From assembly GCF_001613385.1 (NCBI RefSeq), contig NZ_BDCG01000017.1, positions 124,001-188,000 on the forward strand: a stretch of 64,000 nt of DNA. Direction: 5' to 3'. Both the position numbers and the translations under genes were made by a program. This DNA comes from Nocardia flavorosea NBRC 108225. GTDB taxonomy: Bacteria; Actinomycetota; Actinomycetes; Mycobacteriales; Mycobacteriaceae. How positions within the stretch are numbered: position 1 is the stretch's first letter; every line of letters starts with the position of its first letter. The notes under the pieces are model-generated. The model saw only the letters and a list, made by a program, of their open reading frames with translations. It made no database searches and was not told the DNA's origin. This document shows, in pieces, positions 15,475-24,169 of the stretch.

Positions 15475-16683
15475 GTGAACACACAGCAGTTGCCCGACCT
15501 CACCGAATTCACCGAGCAGGCCCGCGCCTGGCTTGCCGGTACGGCGGCACCGCGAACGGCATCCACCTGGGGCGCCGGTGACGATTCGGTGGCGGTTTTC
15601 GAGAACTGGACCGCCACGGAAGAACGCCGGCACACCGACCGCATCCGCGCCTACGAACAGGCCAAATTCGATGCGGGCTGGGGTGCACTCACCTGGCCCG
15701 CCGAATACGGCGGCCAGGGACTGCCGATGTCCTACGCGCTGGCCTTCCGCCGCGCCGAGGAAGAATTCGAGGTACCGCGGCGGACCGAGATGTTCTCGGT
15801 CACTCAGCAATTGGTGGCGCCGACGATCGAGCAGTGGGGCACCGATGAGCAGCGGGAAAGATATGTGCGGGCGATGCTGCGTACCGATCTCATCGCATGC
15901 CAGCTCTTCTCCGAAACCGAGGCCGGATCGGATCTGGCCGCGGTGCGCACCAAGGCCACCCGCAACGCCGACGGCGCCTGGACACTCGACGGGCACAAGG
16001 TGTGGACGTCCGGGGCCCGCGTCGCCGACCTCGGGGTCGCGGTATGCCGGACCGATCCCGCGGCGCCGAAGCACGCGGGACTCACCGTCTTCCTGGTGCC
16101 GATGGACGCACCGGGCGTCTCCGTCCGGCCGATCCGGCAGATGACCGGCGGGAGTTCGTTCAACGAGGTCTATCTCGACGGCGTCGTACTCGACGACGGA
16201 TTGCGGCTCGGACCGGTCGGTAAGGGCTGGCCGGTGGCCCTCACCGTGCTCGCCGCGGAGCGGCTCGACGGCGCCGGGCTGGGTCTGGCGAATGCGGACC
16301 AGGCCGTGGAGCTGGCCCGCAACCTCGGCCGTCAACTGACCGAACTCGAACGCGACCGAGTGGCGGACCTGGTGACCCGCAGTTATGTGCAGCGGATCGC
16401 CGGAATGCGGGTGGCCGCGGCGGTGGTCGCGGGCCGCGATCCCGGACCGGAGGCGTCGGTCGGCAAATTGCTCGCCACCGACACCATGGCCCGGACCTCC
16501 GAGGTTGTGCGGCTACTGCTCGGCCGGGAACTCACCGCCGATTCCGGACGCTGGGGCACCTACGCCTGGACCGAACACGTCCTGGGCGCGCCCGGGTACC
16601 GGATCGCGGGCGGGACCGACGAGATCCAGCACAACATCATCGCCGAGCGGGCGCTCGGCCTACCCAAGGAGCCGCGGCCATGA
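15475..16683 (+). CDS. Acyl-CoA dehydrogenase (FadE-like)
   Basis: 402 aa from GTG 15475 (GTG 15466 is an in-frame alternative). N-terminal WGALTWPAEYGGQGLPMS, middle FSETEAGSDLAAVRTKATR and WTSGARVADLGV form the acyl and FAD site. C-terminal YRIAGGTDEIQHNIIAERALGL carries the family signature. It alpha,beta-dehydrogenates an acyl-CoA. The ATG of the kinase gene overlaps its stop by 4 bases. It may pair with the shorter FadE at 11.9 kb. Confidence 0.9.
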   Translation: MNTQQLPDLTEFTEQARAWLAGTAAPRTASTWGAGDDSVAVFENWTATEERRHTDRIRAYEQAKFDAGWGALTWPAEYGGQGLPMSYALAFRRAEEEFEVPRRTEMFSVTQQLVAPTIEQWGTDEQRERYVRAMLRTDLIACQLFSETEAGSDLAAVRTKATRNADGAWTLDGHKVWTSGARVADLGVAVCRTDPAAPKHAGLTVFLVPMDAPGVSVRPIRQMTGGSSFNEVYLDGVVLDDGLRLGPVGKGWPVALTVLAAERLDGAGLGLANADQAVELARNLGRQLTELERDRVADLVTRSYVQRIAGMRVAAAVVAGRDPGPEASVGKLLATDTMARTSEVVRLLLGRELTADSGRWGTYAWTEHVLGAPGYRIAGGTDEIQHNIIAERALGLPKEPRP

Positions 16684-17630
16684 CGCTGGAACAGCGAGTG
16701 CGTGACCGGTTGCGCGCAGAACTGAATATCGAGGTCACCGGATTCGAATCACTGCCCGGCGGTCATTCGGGCCTCACCTACCGGGTCGCCACCACCGGTC
16801 CTGAGTTCGTGGTGAAGGCGGTGCCCGAGGGCCGCAAACCGGTCGGCCGCCACGATATGCTGCGGCAGGCGCGGGTGATGCGGGCGCTGGCCGATACCGA
16901 TGTGCCGGTGCCGCGTATCGTGGCCGTCGACGAGGCCGAACCCGCGTGGTTCGCCATGGAATTCGTGTCAGGGGATTCGCTCGAGCCGGTCCTGGACGAC
17001 CCGGCCGTCGAGCCCACCCTGGCGGCGGCACGAATGCGACGAGCCGCCGAGGTGCTGCCGCGGCTGCACGCGATCGATCCGGGCTCGGTGCCGGGCGCGG
17101 AAGCGGCACTGACACCGGCCGATGAACTCGCCCGCTGGGCGCGCACCCTGGGCGCGGTGCCGCCCGAGCTGGTCGCGGGCGGCGACCGGCTGCTCGGCCT
17201 GCTGGGCCGGCGGATCCCCGAACCCGTGCCCCCCACGCTCGTGCACGGTGACTACCGGCTCGGCAATATCATCGCCGACGGTACCGAACCGGTCGCGCTG
17301 ATCGACTGGGAGATCTGGAGCGCCGGAGATCCACGCGTGGAACTCGGCTGGTTCCTGGTATTCGCCGACGGCACGAATTTTCCGGAGGTGGGCCGCACCG
17401 TGCCGGGCCTGCCCGATCCGGCCGAACTCGTCGACCGCTACCGCGCTGGTGGTCCAGAACTGTCCGACCTGCCTTGGTTCGACGCGCTCGGGCGGCTGAA
17501 GATGGCCGCGATCATGGGTCACAACCTGCGGCGGCACCGGGAAGGCCGGCACCACGACCCGGACCAGGAAAAGCTGCCCGCCACCATCAATCGCCTCATC
17601 GAGACCGGAACCGCGCTCCTCGCCGGTTGA
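16680..17630 (+). CDS. Aminoglycoside-phosphotransferase-fold kinase (LvaA/ACAD10-11 kinase-like)
   Basis: 316 aa. Kinase features: FESLPGGHSGLTYRV (nucleotide loop), Lys in FVVKAVPEG, catalytic loop LVHGDYRLGNII (HGDxxxxN) and metal-binding ALIDWEIWSAGDP. It sits between two acyl-CoA dehydrogenase genes, 28 bases before the second. In ACAD10/11 a kinase of this fold is fused to an acyl-CoA dehydrogenase, and in Pseudomonas levulinate catabolism LvaA and LvaC are separate; both phosphorylate 4-hydroxyacyl-CoA. I infer the same role, not antibiotic resistance. Confidence 0.85.
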   Translation: MTLEQRVRDRLRAELNIEVTGFESLPGGHSGLTYRVATTGPEFVVKAVPEGRKPVGRHDMLRQARVMRALADTDVPVPRIVAVDEAEPAWFAMEFVSGDSLEPVLDDPAVEPTLAAARMRRAAEVLPRLHAIDPGSVPGAEAALTPADELARWARTLGAVPPELVAGGDRLLGLLGRRIPEPVPPTLVHGDYRLGNIIADGTEPVALIDWEIWSAGDPRVELGWFLVFADGTNFPEVGRTVPGLPDPAELVDRYRAGGPELSDLPWFDALGRLKMAAIMGHNLRRHREGRHHDPDQEKLPATINRLIETGTALLAG

Positions 17631-17658
17631 GGTCCTCACCCGATTCAGGAGCCCTATC

Positions 17659-18861
17659 GTGGATTTCTCCTACTCCCCCCGCACCCGAGAACTGCTCGGC
17701 CGGCTCGGACAATTCATGGACGAGTACGTGTATCCCGCCGAGCGGGTGTACGACGAACAGATCGCCGCCGCGGACGATCCGCACGAACAACCGCCGATCA
17801 TGCGCGAACTGCAAGCCGAGGCCCGGCGGCAGGGGCTGTGGAACCTCTTCATGACCCACGACGGCCTCGGTGCCGGGCTCACCAATCTCGAATACGCCCC
17901 GCTGGCCGAAATGGTGGGCCGATCGATCATCGGCAACGAGACGATCAACTGTTCGGCCCCCGATACCGGCAATATGGAAATCCTCGCCATGTTCGGTAGC
18001 GAGCAGCAGAAGGACAAGTGGCTGAAACCACTGCTGGACTGCAAGATCCGTTCGGCCTTCGCGATGACCGAGCCGGCCGTCGCCAGCTCGGACGCCACCA
18101 ACATCACCTCCACCATCCGGCGCGACGGGGGCCACTATGTCCTCAACGGCCGCAAATGGTACATCTCCGGAATCCTCGATCCGGACTGCAAACTGATCAT
18201 CTTCATGGGCAAATCCGATCCGGACGCCCCGGCCTATCGCCGGCAGAGCATGATCCTGGTACCCGCCGACACACCGGGTATCGAGGTACTGCGCGATCTG
18301 CCGATGTTCGGCTTCCACGACCGGCTGGGCCACGGCGAAGTGCAGTTCACCGATGTGCGGATCCCGGCGGAGAATATGCTCGGCACCGAGGGCGACGGTT
18401 TCGCGATCGCCCAGGGCCGGCTCGGACCGGGCCGGATGCATTACGCCATGCGCGCCATCGGGATGGCCGAACGCGCCTTGGAGCTCATGTGCCGGAGGTC
18501 GCTGGACCGGACCGCGTTCGGTGGGCCGCTGGCCGACCGTGGGGTGGTGCGGGAATGGATCGCGCGCAGCCGGATCGAGATCGATCAGATCCGGCTGCTG
18601 ACCCTGCAAGCGTCCTGGCTGATGGATACGAAGGGTAACGCGGCGGCGCGCTCGGAAGTCGCGGCCATCAAGGTTTCGGCGATGGAGGTCGCGCACAAGG
18701 TGGTCGACCGCGCAGTGCAGACATTCGGCGCGGCGGGGGTCAGCAACGATACCGTTCTGGCCCGGATGCACGCCATCACCCGGGCCCTGCAGATCGCGGA
18801 CGGCCCCAACGAAGTACATCTGCGCACCATCGCACGTCTCGAGGTGAAGAAATACCGATGA
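17659..18861 (+). CDS. Acyl-CoA dehydrogenase, ACAD11/LvaC-like
   Basis: 400 aa, GTG start with AGGAG upstream. Opening DFSYSPRTRELLGRLGQFMDEYVYPAE, then NCSAPDTGNMEIL, FAMTEPAVASSDATN, KWYISG and C-terminal FGAAGVSNDTVLARM and IADGPNEVHLRTIARLE. This subgroup matches the dehydrogenase half of ACAD11 rather than ordinary beta-oxidation enzymes. With the upstream kinase it could turn a 4-phosphoacyl-CoA into an enoyl-CoA by phosphate loss. The next SDR start overlaps its stop (ATGA). Confidence 0.9.
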   Translation: MDFSYSPRTRELLGRLGQFMDEYVYPAERVYDEQIAAADDPHEQPPIMRELQAEARRQGLWNLFMTHDGLGAGLTNLEYAPLAEMVGRSIIGNETINCSAPDTGNMEILAMFGSEQQKDKWLKPLLDCKIRSAFAMTEPAVASSDATNITSTIRRDGGHYVLNGRKWYISGILDPDCKLIIFMGKSDPDAPAYRRQSMILVPADTPGIEVLRDLPMFGFHDRLGHGEVQFTDVRIPAENMLGTEGDGFAIAQGRLGPGRMHYAMRAIGMAERALELMCRRSLDRTAFGGPLADRGVVREWIARSRIEIDQIRLLTLQASWLMDTKGNAAARSEVAAIKVSAMEVAHKVVDRAVQTFGAAGVSNDTVLARMHAITRALQIADGPNEVHLRTIARLEVKKYR

Positions 18862-19613
18862 GCACAACGGATCTGAGCGGGAAGGTCGCGCTGGTCACCG
18901 GTGCGAGCCGTGGACTGGGGCTGGCCATCGCCCGCGGACTACGCGACGCGGGTGCCACCGTGATCGTCTCCAGCCGCAAACTCACGGCCTGCGAAACAGC
19001 CGTCGCCGCGCTCGGCGACGGACCGGGCAACGCGTATCCACTGGAATTACATGTAGGCCGGTGGGACACCCTCGAACCGGCGGTCGACGGGATCATCGAG
19101 CGTTTCGGCAGACTCGACATTCTGGTCAACAACGCCGGAATCGCCCCGTCGGCCGAGAATCTGGCGTCGGTCAGCGAAGGACTGTGGGACAAGACCATCG
19201 AGGTGAATCTGAAGGGCCCGTTCCGTCTCATGGCGGTCGCCGGGGCCCGGATGGCCGCCGCCGGCGGGGGCTCGATCATCAATATCTCGAGTATCGGTGC
19301 GGTGCGGCCGAGCCCGCCGGAGGCGATGTACGCCGCGGCCAAGAACGGGCTCAATGCGCTCACCATGGCCTTCGCCCAGGAATATGCACCGTCGGTGCGG
19401 GTGAACTGTGTGATGCCGGGCGGGTTCGCGACCGATATGTCGGAGCACTGGGACGACGAATTCGTGGGCAAGATCGTCGACCGGCTGCCCGCCGGGCGGC
19501 TCGGCGATCCGGCCGAGATCGCCGGGCTGGTAACCCATCTCGCGAGCGATGCCGCCGGGTATACGACGGGTGCGCTGATCCCGGTCGACGGCGGCCGTAC
19601 CGCGGTGTACTGA
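18858..19613 (+). CDS. SDR-family oxidoreductase
   Basis: 251 aa. TGASRGLGLAIARGL at the N-terminus, NNAG near residue 90, NISSIG with catalytic Ser, YAAAKNG catalytic Tyr-Lys, and C-terminal AGYTTGALIPVDGG. Classical SDR of FabG type. It overlaps the ACAD11-like gene and probably oxidises the hydroxyacyl product or reduces a ketoacyl intermediate. Confidence 0.88.
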   Translation: MSTTDLSGKVALVTGASRGLGLAIARGLRDAGATVIVSSRKLTACETAVAALGDGPGNAYPLELHVGRWDTLEPAVDGIIERFGRLDILVNNAGIAPSAENLASVSEGLWDKTIEVNLKGPFRLMAVAGARMAAAGGGSIINISSIGAVRPSPPEAMYAAAKNGLNALTMAFAQEYAPSVRVNCVMPGGFATDMSEHWDDEFVGKIVDRLPAGRLGDPAEIAGLVTHLASDAAGYTTGALIPVDGGRTAVY

Positions 19614-19625
19614 GAGGCGGCACAG

Positions 19626-20396
19626 ATGAATACACCGGTAGTGCAGGATCTATTCGGATTGACCGGCCGGGTCGCCGTCGTCACCGGAGCATCCTCCGGC
19701 CTCGGCGCCGGTTTCGCACGGGCGCTCGCCGGCGCGGGAGCCACCGTATACGCGGCCGCCCGCCGGGTGGACCGGGTACAGGCACTCGCCGCGGACGAAC
19801 CGCGGATCATCCCGGTACGCTGCGATGTCACCGCCCCCGGGGACCGCGCCGGACTCGTCGACCGCTGCTACGAACAGTCCGGTCGCCTCGACATCCTGGT
19901 CAACAACGCGGGCCGGGCCGGGCCGCCGAATGCGGAACAGGAGACCGATGCCGAATTCCGCGCCATCCTGGATCTGAACCTGCTGGCAGGATTCCACCTG
20001 GCGACGTGTGCGGCGTCCAGGCTCCCCGAGGGGGAACGCGCGTCGTATATCAATATCTCCTCGGTGATCGGCCTCGTATCGACCGCGCCGATCGGGGGCG
20101 CGAGCTACGCCGCGTCGAAAGCGGGGACGCTCGGATTGACCCGTGAACTGGCGGGGCAATGGGGCAGGCGCGGTATCCGGGTCAACGCCGTGGTCCCGGG
20201 ATGGTTCGATACCGATATGACCGACGGCCTGTTCACCGACGAGAAATCCGCGGGCTGGGTGCGGCGCAACACCATGCTCGGCCGGGGCGGCCGGGCGGGT
20301 GAGGTGGACGGGGCCGTGGTTTTCCTCGCCTCGGACGCGTCCTCGTATATGACCGGACAGGCGCTCGTCGTCGACGGCGGCTGGACGGCACGCTGA
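19626..20396 (+). CDS. SDR-family oxidoreductase
   Basis: 256 aa. TGASSGLGAGFARAL, NNAG, NISSVIG, YAASKAG and C-terminal SSYMTGQALVVDGG. Twelve bases separate it from the preceding SDR and its stop shares a base with the next start (TGATG), so translation is coupled. Two adjacent SDRs suggest two successive alcohol/ketone steps, or opposite stereochemistry. Substrate unknown. Confidence 0.88.
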   Translation: MNTPVVQDLFGLTGRVAVVTGASSGLGAGFARALAGAGATVYAAARRVDRVQALAADEPRIIPVRCDVTAPGDRAGLVDRCYEQSGRLDILVNNAGRAGPPNAEQETDAEFRAILDLNLLAGFHLATCAASRLPEGERASYINISSVIGLVSTAPIGGASYAASKAGTLGLTRELAGQWGRRGIRVNAVVPGWFDTDMTDGLFTDEKSAGWVRRNTMLGRGGRAGEVDGAVVFLASDASSYMTGQALVVDGGWTAR

Positions 20397-21469
20397 TGCT
20401 GGCCGTTCAGCTCACCGCATGGGGCGCAGAACCCGAACTCCGCGAGATCCCCACCCCGCGGCCGCGAGGCGAAGAACTGCTCGTCCGCGTGACGGCGGCC
20501 GGTCTGTGCCGTTCCGACCTCCACGTCATGGACGCCCCGGCCGGCAGTTTCGACTACTCGCTACCGCTGACCCTCGGCCACGAAGTGGCCGGGACCGTCG
20601 TAGACGCGGGACCGGCCGCCGACCGGGGCTGGCTCGGAGAACACGTGGTGGTGCACGGCATCTGGGGCTGCGGCGGCTGCCGTAACTGCCTGCGTGGCCG
20701 GGAGAACTATTGCCTGCGCCTGCGACCGCGCGACGGTCGCGGCGCACCGATCGGGAACGGACTCGGTTATCCGGGCGGTCTGGCCGAAGCGGTGATCGTT
20801 CCCGCGGCCCGGTTCCTGGTGCGTTCGGCCGGTGTCGATCCGGTGGTCTGCGCACCACTCGCCGATGCCGGGCTGACCGCCTACCACGCGGTCCGCGAAC
20901 ATCGCGATCTTCTCGACGCCCAGAGCGTCTGCGTGGTGATCGGGGTCGGCGGCCTGGGACATCTCGCGCTCCAGGTACTGCGTGATCTCGGCGCCGGACG
21001 TATCGTCGCGGTCGACACTCGCTCCGACGCCCGGGATATGGCCGCAGAGCTGGGAGCCGGCGCCGTATTCGGCGATATCGACTCCGCCGCTTCAGCGCTG
21101 GGCGAGGGCGCGGACCTGATCCTGGATTTCGCCGGTGCTCCGGATACGGTCGCCCCGGCCGCCGCCGCACTCGCTCCCGGCGGACGGTTATCGGTGGTCG
21201 GCAGTGCGGGCGGACGCCTCGAGGCCGGTAAGGATGTGGGACTGGCGGCCGGTTGGGGGATCACTGCCCCGTTCTGGGGACCGCGCGCAGATTTGGCGGC
21301 AGTAGTCGATATGGCACGCCGGGGCGCGCTGCACGTCACCGCGCAGACCTACCCCCTCACCGCGGCGGTCGAGATCTACCGGCAGTTGCGGTCGGGTGGT
21401 ATCACCGGCCGCGCAGTTCTGGTCCCGCCGGCGGTGAACGGCACAAACCGCCCCGCGGCGGATGGATAG
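20396..21469 (+). CDS. Zinc-dependent alcohol dehydrogenase (MDR)
   Basis: 357 aa. Catalytic zinc ligands: C in GLCRSDLH and H in LGHEVAGTV. Structural zinc site: CGGCRNCLRGRENYC, four cysteines. Nucleotide-binding GVGGLGHLALQVLRDLGAGR. A medium-chain alcohol dehydrogenase, similar to actinobacterial NAD-dependent ADHs of aromatic and aliphatic alcohols. It could introduce or remove the aldehyde or ketone before CoA activation by the next gene product. Confidence 0.9.
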   Translation: MLAVQLTAWGAEPELREIPTPRPRGEELLVRVTAAGLCRSDLHVMDAPAGSFDYSLPLTLGHEVAGTVVDAGPAADRGWLGEHVVVHGIWGCGGCRNCLRGRENYCLRLRPRDGRGAPIGNGLGYPGGLAEAVIVPAARFLVRSAGVDPVVCAPLADAGLTAYHAVREHRDLLDAQSVCVVIGVGGLGHLALQVLRDLGAGRIVAVDTRSDARDMAAELGAGAVFGDIDSAASALGEGADLILDFAGAPDTVAPAAAALAPGGRLSVVGSAGGRLEAGKDVGLAAGWGITAPFWGPRADLAAVVDMARRGALHVTAQTYPLTAAVEIYRQLRSGGITGRAVLVPPAVNGTNRPAADG

Positions 21470-21508
21470 CGAGTAAACAGAGAGCACAGCGGCACAAGGA
21501 ACGGGTAG

Positions 21509-23026
21509 ATGAAAGTACTGGCGCAGGAGATGGTCGAGCGGGCCCGCCGGGCTCCGGGCGACATCGCCGTGATCGACGAGCTCGGACAGCACACCTCGGG
21601 CGAGATCATGGCGACGGCGCACGCGCTCGCCGAACGTATCGCGGCCATCGACGGCCGGGGACCGACCGTGATCATCCAGGCGGACAACACCTGGCGCACG
21701 CTCGCCGCGGCGCTGGCCGTGGGCCTTCGGGGCGGTGTGGTGGCCGTGTTCAGCCCGCACGCCACCGAATCCGAATTCCGGTTCGCGCTCGCGGATATCG
21801 ACCCCGATCTGGTGATCGCGGAACCCGCAGCCCTCAGTCGATGGGATGTCCCCGCGACGGAGTTCCCTGACGCTGCCACCGCCTTCGGCGACCATGTGCT
21901 CCGTTCGCGCGGCGTCCCGTTCGGCCCGGTACAGCGGTGGCGCGGCGGCAATGCCATCGCCATGACCTCCGGTTCCACCGGCCGTCCCAAATGCGTGGTC
22001 CAGTCCGAGGACGCCATCCGCTACGCCTGCCGCAGCACCATCGAAGCCGTCGGCCTGCGGCCGGGCGAATCGGTGGGTGCGTTCGTACCGCTGTCCTCGG
22101 TGGCCGCGTTCTGTTTCGGTATGTATCTGCCGGCCTTCCTGGGCGGCACCATGGTCACCCTCGGTCGATGGACTCCGGCGGCCGCGCTCGACGCCATGGC
22201 CGAGCATCGGATCGCCTGGACCATGCTGGTACCGACCATGGCTTTACAGCTCTCGGTCACCGCCAACAGCGCCGGCCGACTGGCCGGTATGCGGGCGATG
22301 ACCGTGGGCGGCGGGCCGATGAACCAGCGAGCCCTGGCCGAGGCCGAGGCCAAGCTGGGCACCACCTTCCTCCGGGTTTTCGGAATGTCGGAATGCCTCG
22401 GTCATACGACCCCGCGGCCGGACGATCCCCCGGAAATCCGGCTGGGTCGCGACGGGCGGCCCTTCCCCGGCACCGTAGTCCGCGCGGTCGACGAATCGGG
22501 TGCGCGGCTGCCTGCCGGTGCGATCGGTGACGCCCAGGTGAAGGGGCCGTCGTTGTTCGTGGGTTATGCCCGTGGCGGCGTCCCCGGCCGGCCCGACCTC
22601 ACCGCGGACGGATTCCTGCCCACCGGCGATCTCGTAGAGGTGGCCGCAGACGGTTCGATCCGGGTGATGGGCCGACAGAAACAGATCATCATCCGCGGCG
22701 GCCGCAATATCGATATCAACGAGATGGAGTCGGCGATCGCGGCACTGCCCGGAATCGTGCAGGTCTGCGTGGTTCCGGTTCCCGACGAGTTGCTCGGCGA
22801 GCGGGCGGCGGCGCTGGTCGTCGCCGACGGCGTGACGCCGACGCTGACCGGCATCACCGACCGGCTGGCCGCGGCGGGCTTCCCGAAGTTCAAATGGCCG
22901 GAATACCTTTTCCCGGTCACCGACCTGCCGCAGAACCGGGTCGGGAAACTGTCCCGGCCGGACGCGATCCAGCTCGCCACCCGGCTCGCCGCGGCTGACT
23001 CGAATTCATCTCAGGTTGGGCTGTAG
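21509..23026 (+). CDS. Acyl-CoA ligase (AMP-forming, FadD-like)
   Basis: 505 aa. ATP-binding P-loop MTSGSTGRPK (about residue 151), A5-type FGMSECLGH, TGDLVEVA, RQKQIIIRGG, and C-terminal catalytic Lys in NRVGKLSRPD. Activates a carboxylic acid to its CoA thioester with pyrophosphate release. Last gene of the run that begins at 13.1 kb. Its LvaE-like position beside a 4-hydroxyacyl-CoA kinase supports a keto- or hydroxy-acid substrate. Chain length cannot be read from sequence. Confidence 0.9.
   Translation: MKVLAQEMVERARRAPGDIAVIDELGQHTSGEIMATAHALAERIAAIDGRGPTVIIQADNTWRTLAAALAVGLRGGVVAVFSPHATESEFRFALADIDPDLVIAEPAALSRWDVPATEFPDAATAFGDHVLRSRGVPFGPVQRWRGGNAIAMTSGSTGRPKCVVQSEDAIRYACRSTIEAVGLRPGESVGAFVPLSSVAAFCFGMYLPAFLGGTMVTLGRWTPAAALDAMAEHRIAWTMLVPTMALQLSVTANSAGRLAGMRAMTVGGGPMNQRALAEAEAKLGTTFLRVFGMSECLGHTTPRPDDPPEIRLGRDGRPFPGTVVRAVDESGARLPAGAIGDAQVKGPSLFVGYARGGVPGRPDLTADGFLPTGDLVEVAADGSIRVMGRQKQIIIRGGRNIDINEMESAIAALPGIVQVCVVPVPDELLGERAAALVVADGVTPTLTGITDRLAAAGFPKFKWPEYLFPVTDLPQNRVGKLSRPDAIQLATRLAAADSNSSQVGL
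23001..23018 (+). promoter_or_regulatory. Weak operator-like element (copy F) before the TetR gene
   Basis: CGAATTCATCTCAGGTTG matches copy C at 13 of 18 positions but copies A and B poorly. It overlaps the end of the ligase gene and lies 52 bases before the TetR start. If genuine it would mean autoregulation. Only suggestive. Confidence 0.25.
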
Positions 23027-23069
23027 AGTTGACCGACCCACACACAGCCGATATTTGGGGGCACAACTC

Positions 23070-23693
23070 ATGACCGTTGACACCGGCGCCCGGCGGGAAA
23101 GCCCGCGGTCGAAACGCAGCAGCATCCTGACGGCCGCCATCGAGCAGTTCGGACGAGTCGGTTACGACCATACGAAATGGGCCTCCATCGCCGATGAAGT
23201 CGGTATCGGCCAGACCGCCCTCTATCACTACTTCGAGTCGAAGGCGCACTGCCTGCTCACGATCATGCGCCTCGAACTCGCCGATTCCGTCGACCGCTTC
23301 GTCTCGGCGACCGAGAACGAGAAGGATCCCGAGCAGGCCCTGCGCGCCGCCGTCGCCGCCGCTCTGCGCGCCGAGCCGATCGACGCCCTGCAACGCCGCA
23401 TTCTGCAGAACCATATGGACCTGCTCGCCCAACCGCGCCAATCGGAGAAGGAGGAGGCCGAACGGCTGCGGTCGCGGGAACTGGTCCAGGAGATCGAACA
23501 GAATTGGACCGAGCTGATCGAGCGGGGCATCGAGGCCGGCGTTTTCGCCGGCGGCGATCCCAAGATTCTCGGCCGGATGGTACTGGCCGTGGTGATCAGC
23601 GTCTGGCGCTGGTATCGCCCGGACGGCACGCTCACCTTGGCGGAGATCACCGATACCGTCACCGATACCGCGGTGCGGATGGTGCGCGCCTGA
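23070..23693 (+). CDS. TetR-family transcriptional regulator, candidate regulator of the island
   Basis: 207 aa; ATG 23070 chosen because the HTH domain begins soon after (RSKRSSILTAAIEQFGRVGY, then IADEVGIGQTALYHYFESK). The remaining 140 residues are the variable ligand-binding helices (FVSATENEKDPEQALRAAV region) with FadR/KstR-like length, consistent with an acyl-CoA or lipid ligand. It is the only regulator gene within the 10-36 kb catabolic block, hence the prime candidate for binding the repeated 18-base element. Confidence 0.85.
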   Translation: MTVDTGARRESPRSKRSSILTAAIEQFGRVGYDHTKWASIADEVGIGQTALYHYFESKAHCLLTIMRLELADSVDRFVSATENEKDPEQALRAAVAAALRAEPIDALQRRILQNHMDLLAQPRQSEKEEAERLRSRELVQEIEQNWTELIERGIEAGVFAGGDPKILGRMVLAVVISVWRWYRPDGTLTLAEITDTVTDTAVRMVRA

Positions 23694-23807
23694 CGGCAAC
23701 ACCCGCACGGCGCGGACCACAGTTCCGGCACGCTCGGGCCGGTGGACCGGACCTGCCCGGCTCCCGGACGGCGACAGCGAACGGCGCCGGGGCACACCCT
23801 ACCAACC

Positions 23808-23825
23808 TGAACAGAATTCAGTTAG
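23808..23825 (+). promoter_or_regulatory. Operator-like element (copy G) before the EthD/MBL unit
   Basis: TGAACAGAATTCAGTTAG; with its flanking base it forms the near-palindrome CTGAACAGAATTCAGTTAG. It shares the TGAA and CAGTT blocks with the other copies. It lies directly before the AGGAG ribosome-binding site of the EthD-like gene. Confidence 0.45.
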
Positions 23826-23833
23826 GAGTACCT

Positions 23834-24169
23834 GTGTACAACCTCATCGTGCTGGCGTCCCGGCCCAGCGACTGGTCGCACGAACAGTTCATCGAATGGT
23901 GGCGCGGCGAACACGCCGAAATGACCTATCCGCTGCCCGGCCTGCTGCGCTGGCAACACACCGAACTACTCGACACCTTCGACGACAAATCGGCCGGCTG
24001 GGACGGGTTGTCGATCCTGAGCTTCGAATCCCGCGAGGCGCTCGACGCGGCGCTGGCCAGCCCCGAATGGAAAGCCGCCGTCCAGCATGTGGGCGCGATG
24101 CGCGGCCGCCGCATGATCTGGTTCGGCGAAGAGCAGACCATGGTGCCCCTGGGCGGCAGCGGCGAATGA
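23834..24169 (+). CDS. EthD-domain protein
   Basis: 111 aa, GTG start with AGGAG at 23824-23828. Pattern VLASRPSDWSHEQFIEWWRGEHAEM and FESREALDAALASPEWKAA is typical of EthD dimeric alpha/beta barrel proteins, which occur with ether- and polyketide-degrading enzymes and may be isomerases or hydrolases. The stop overlaps the MBL gene start (ATGA), so the two are translationally coupled. Confidence 0.75.
   Translation: MYNLIVLASRPSDWSHEQFIEWWRGEHAEMTYPLPGLLRWQHTELLDTFDDKSAGWDGLSILSFESREALDAALASPEWKAAVQHVGAMRGRRMIWFGEEQTMVPLGGSGE

Noticed and set aside
16680-17630. Aminoglycoside resistance gene
   Set aside because: Embedded between acyl-CoA dehydrogenases in an operon; matches the ACAD10/11 and LvaA type of kinase rather than a resistance enzyme.
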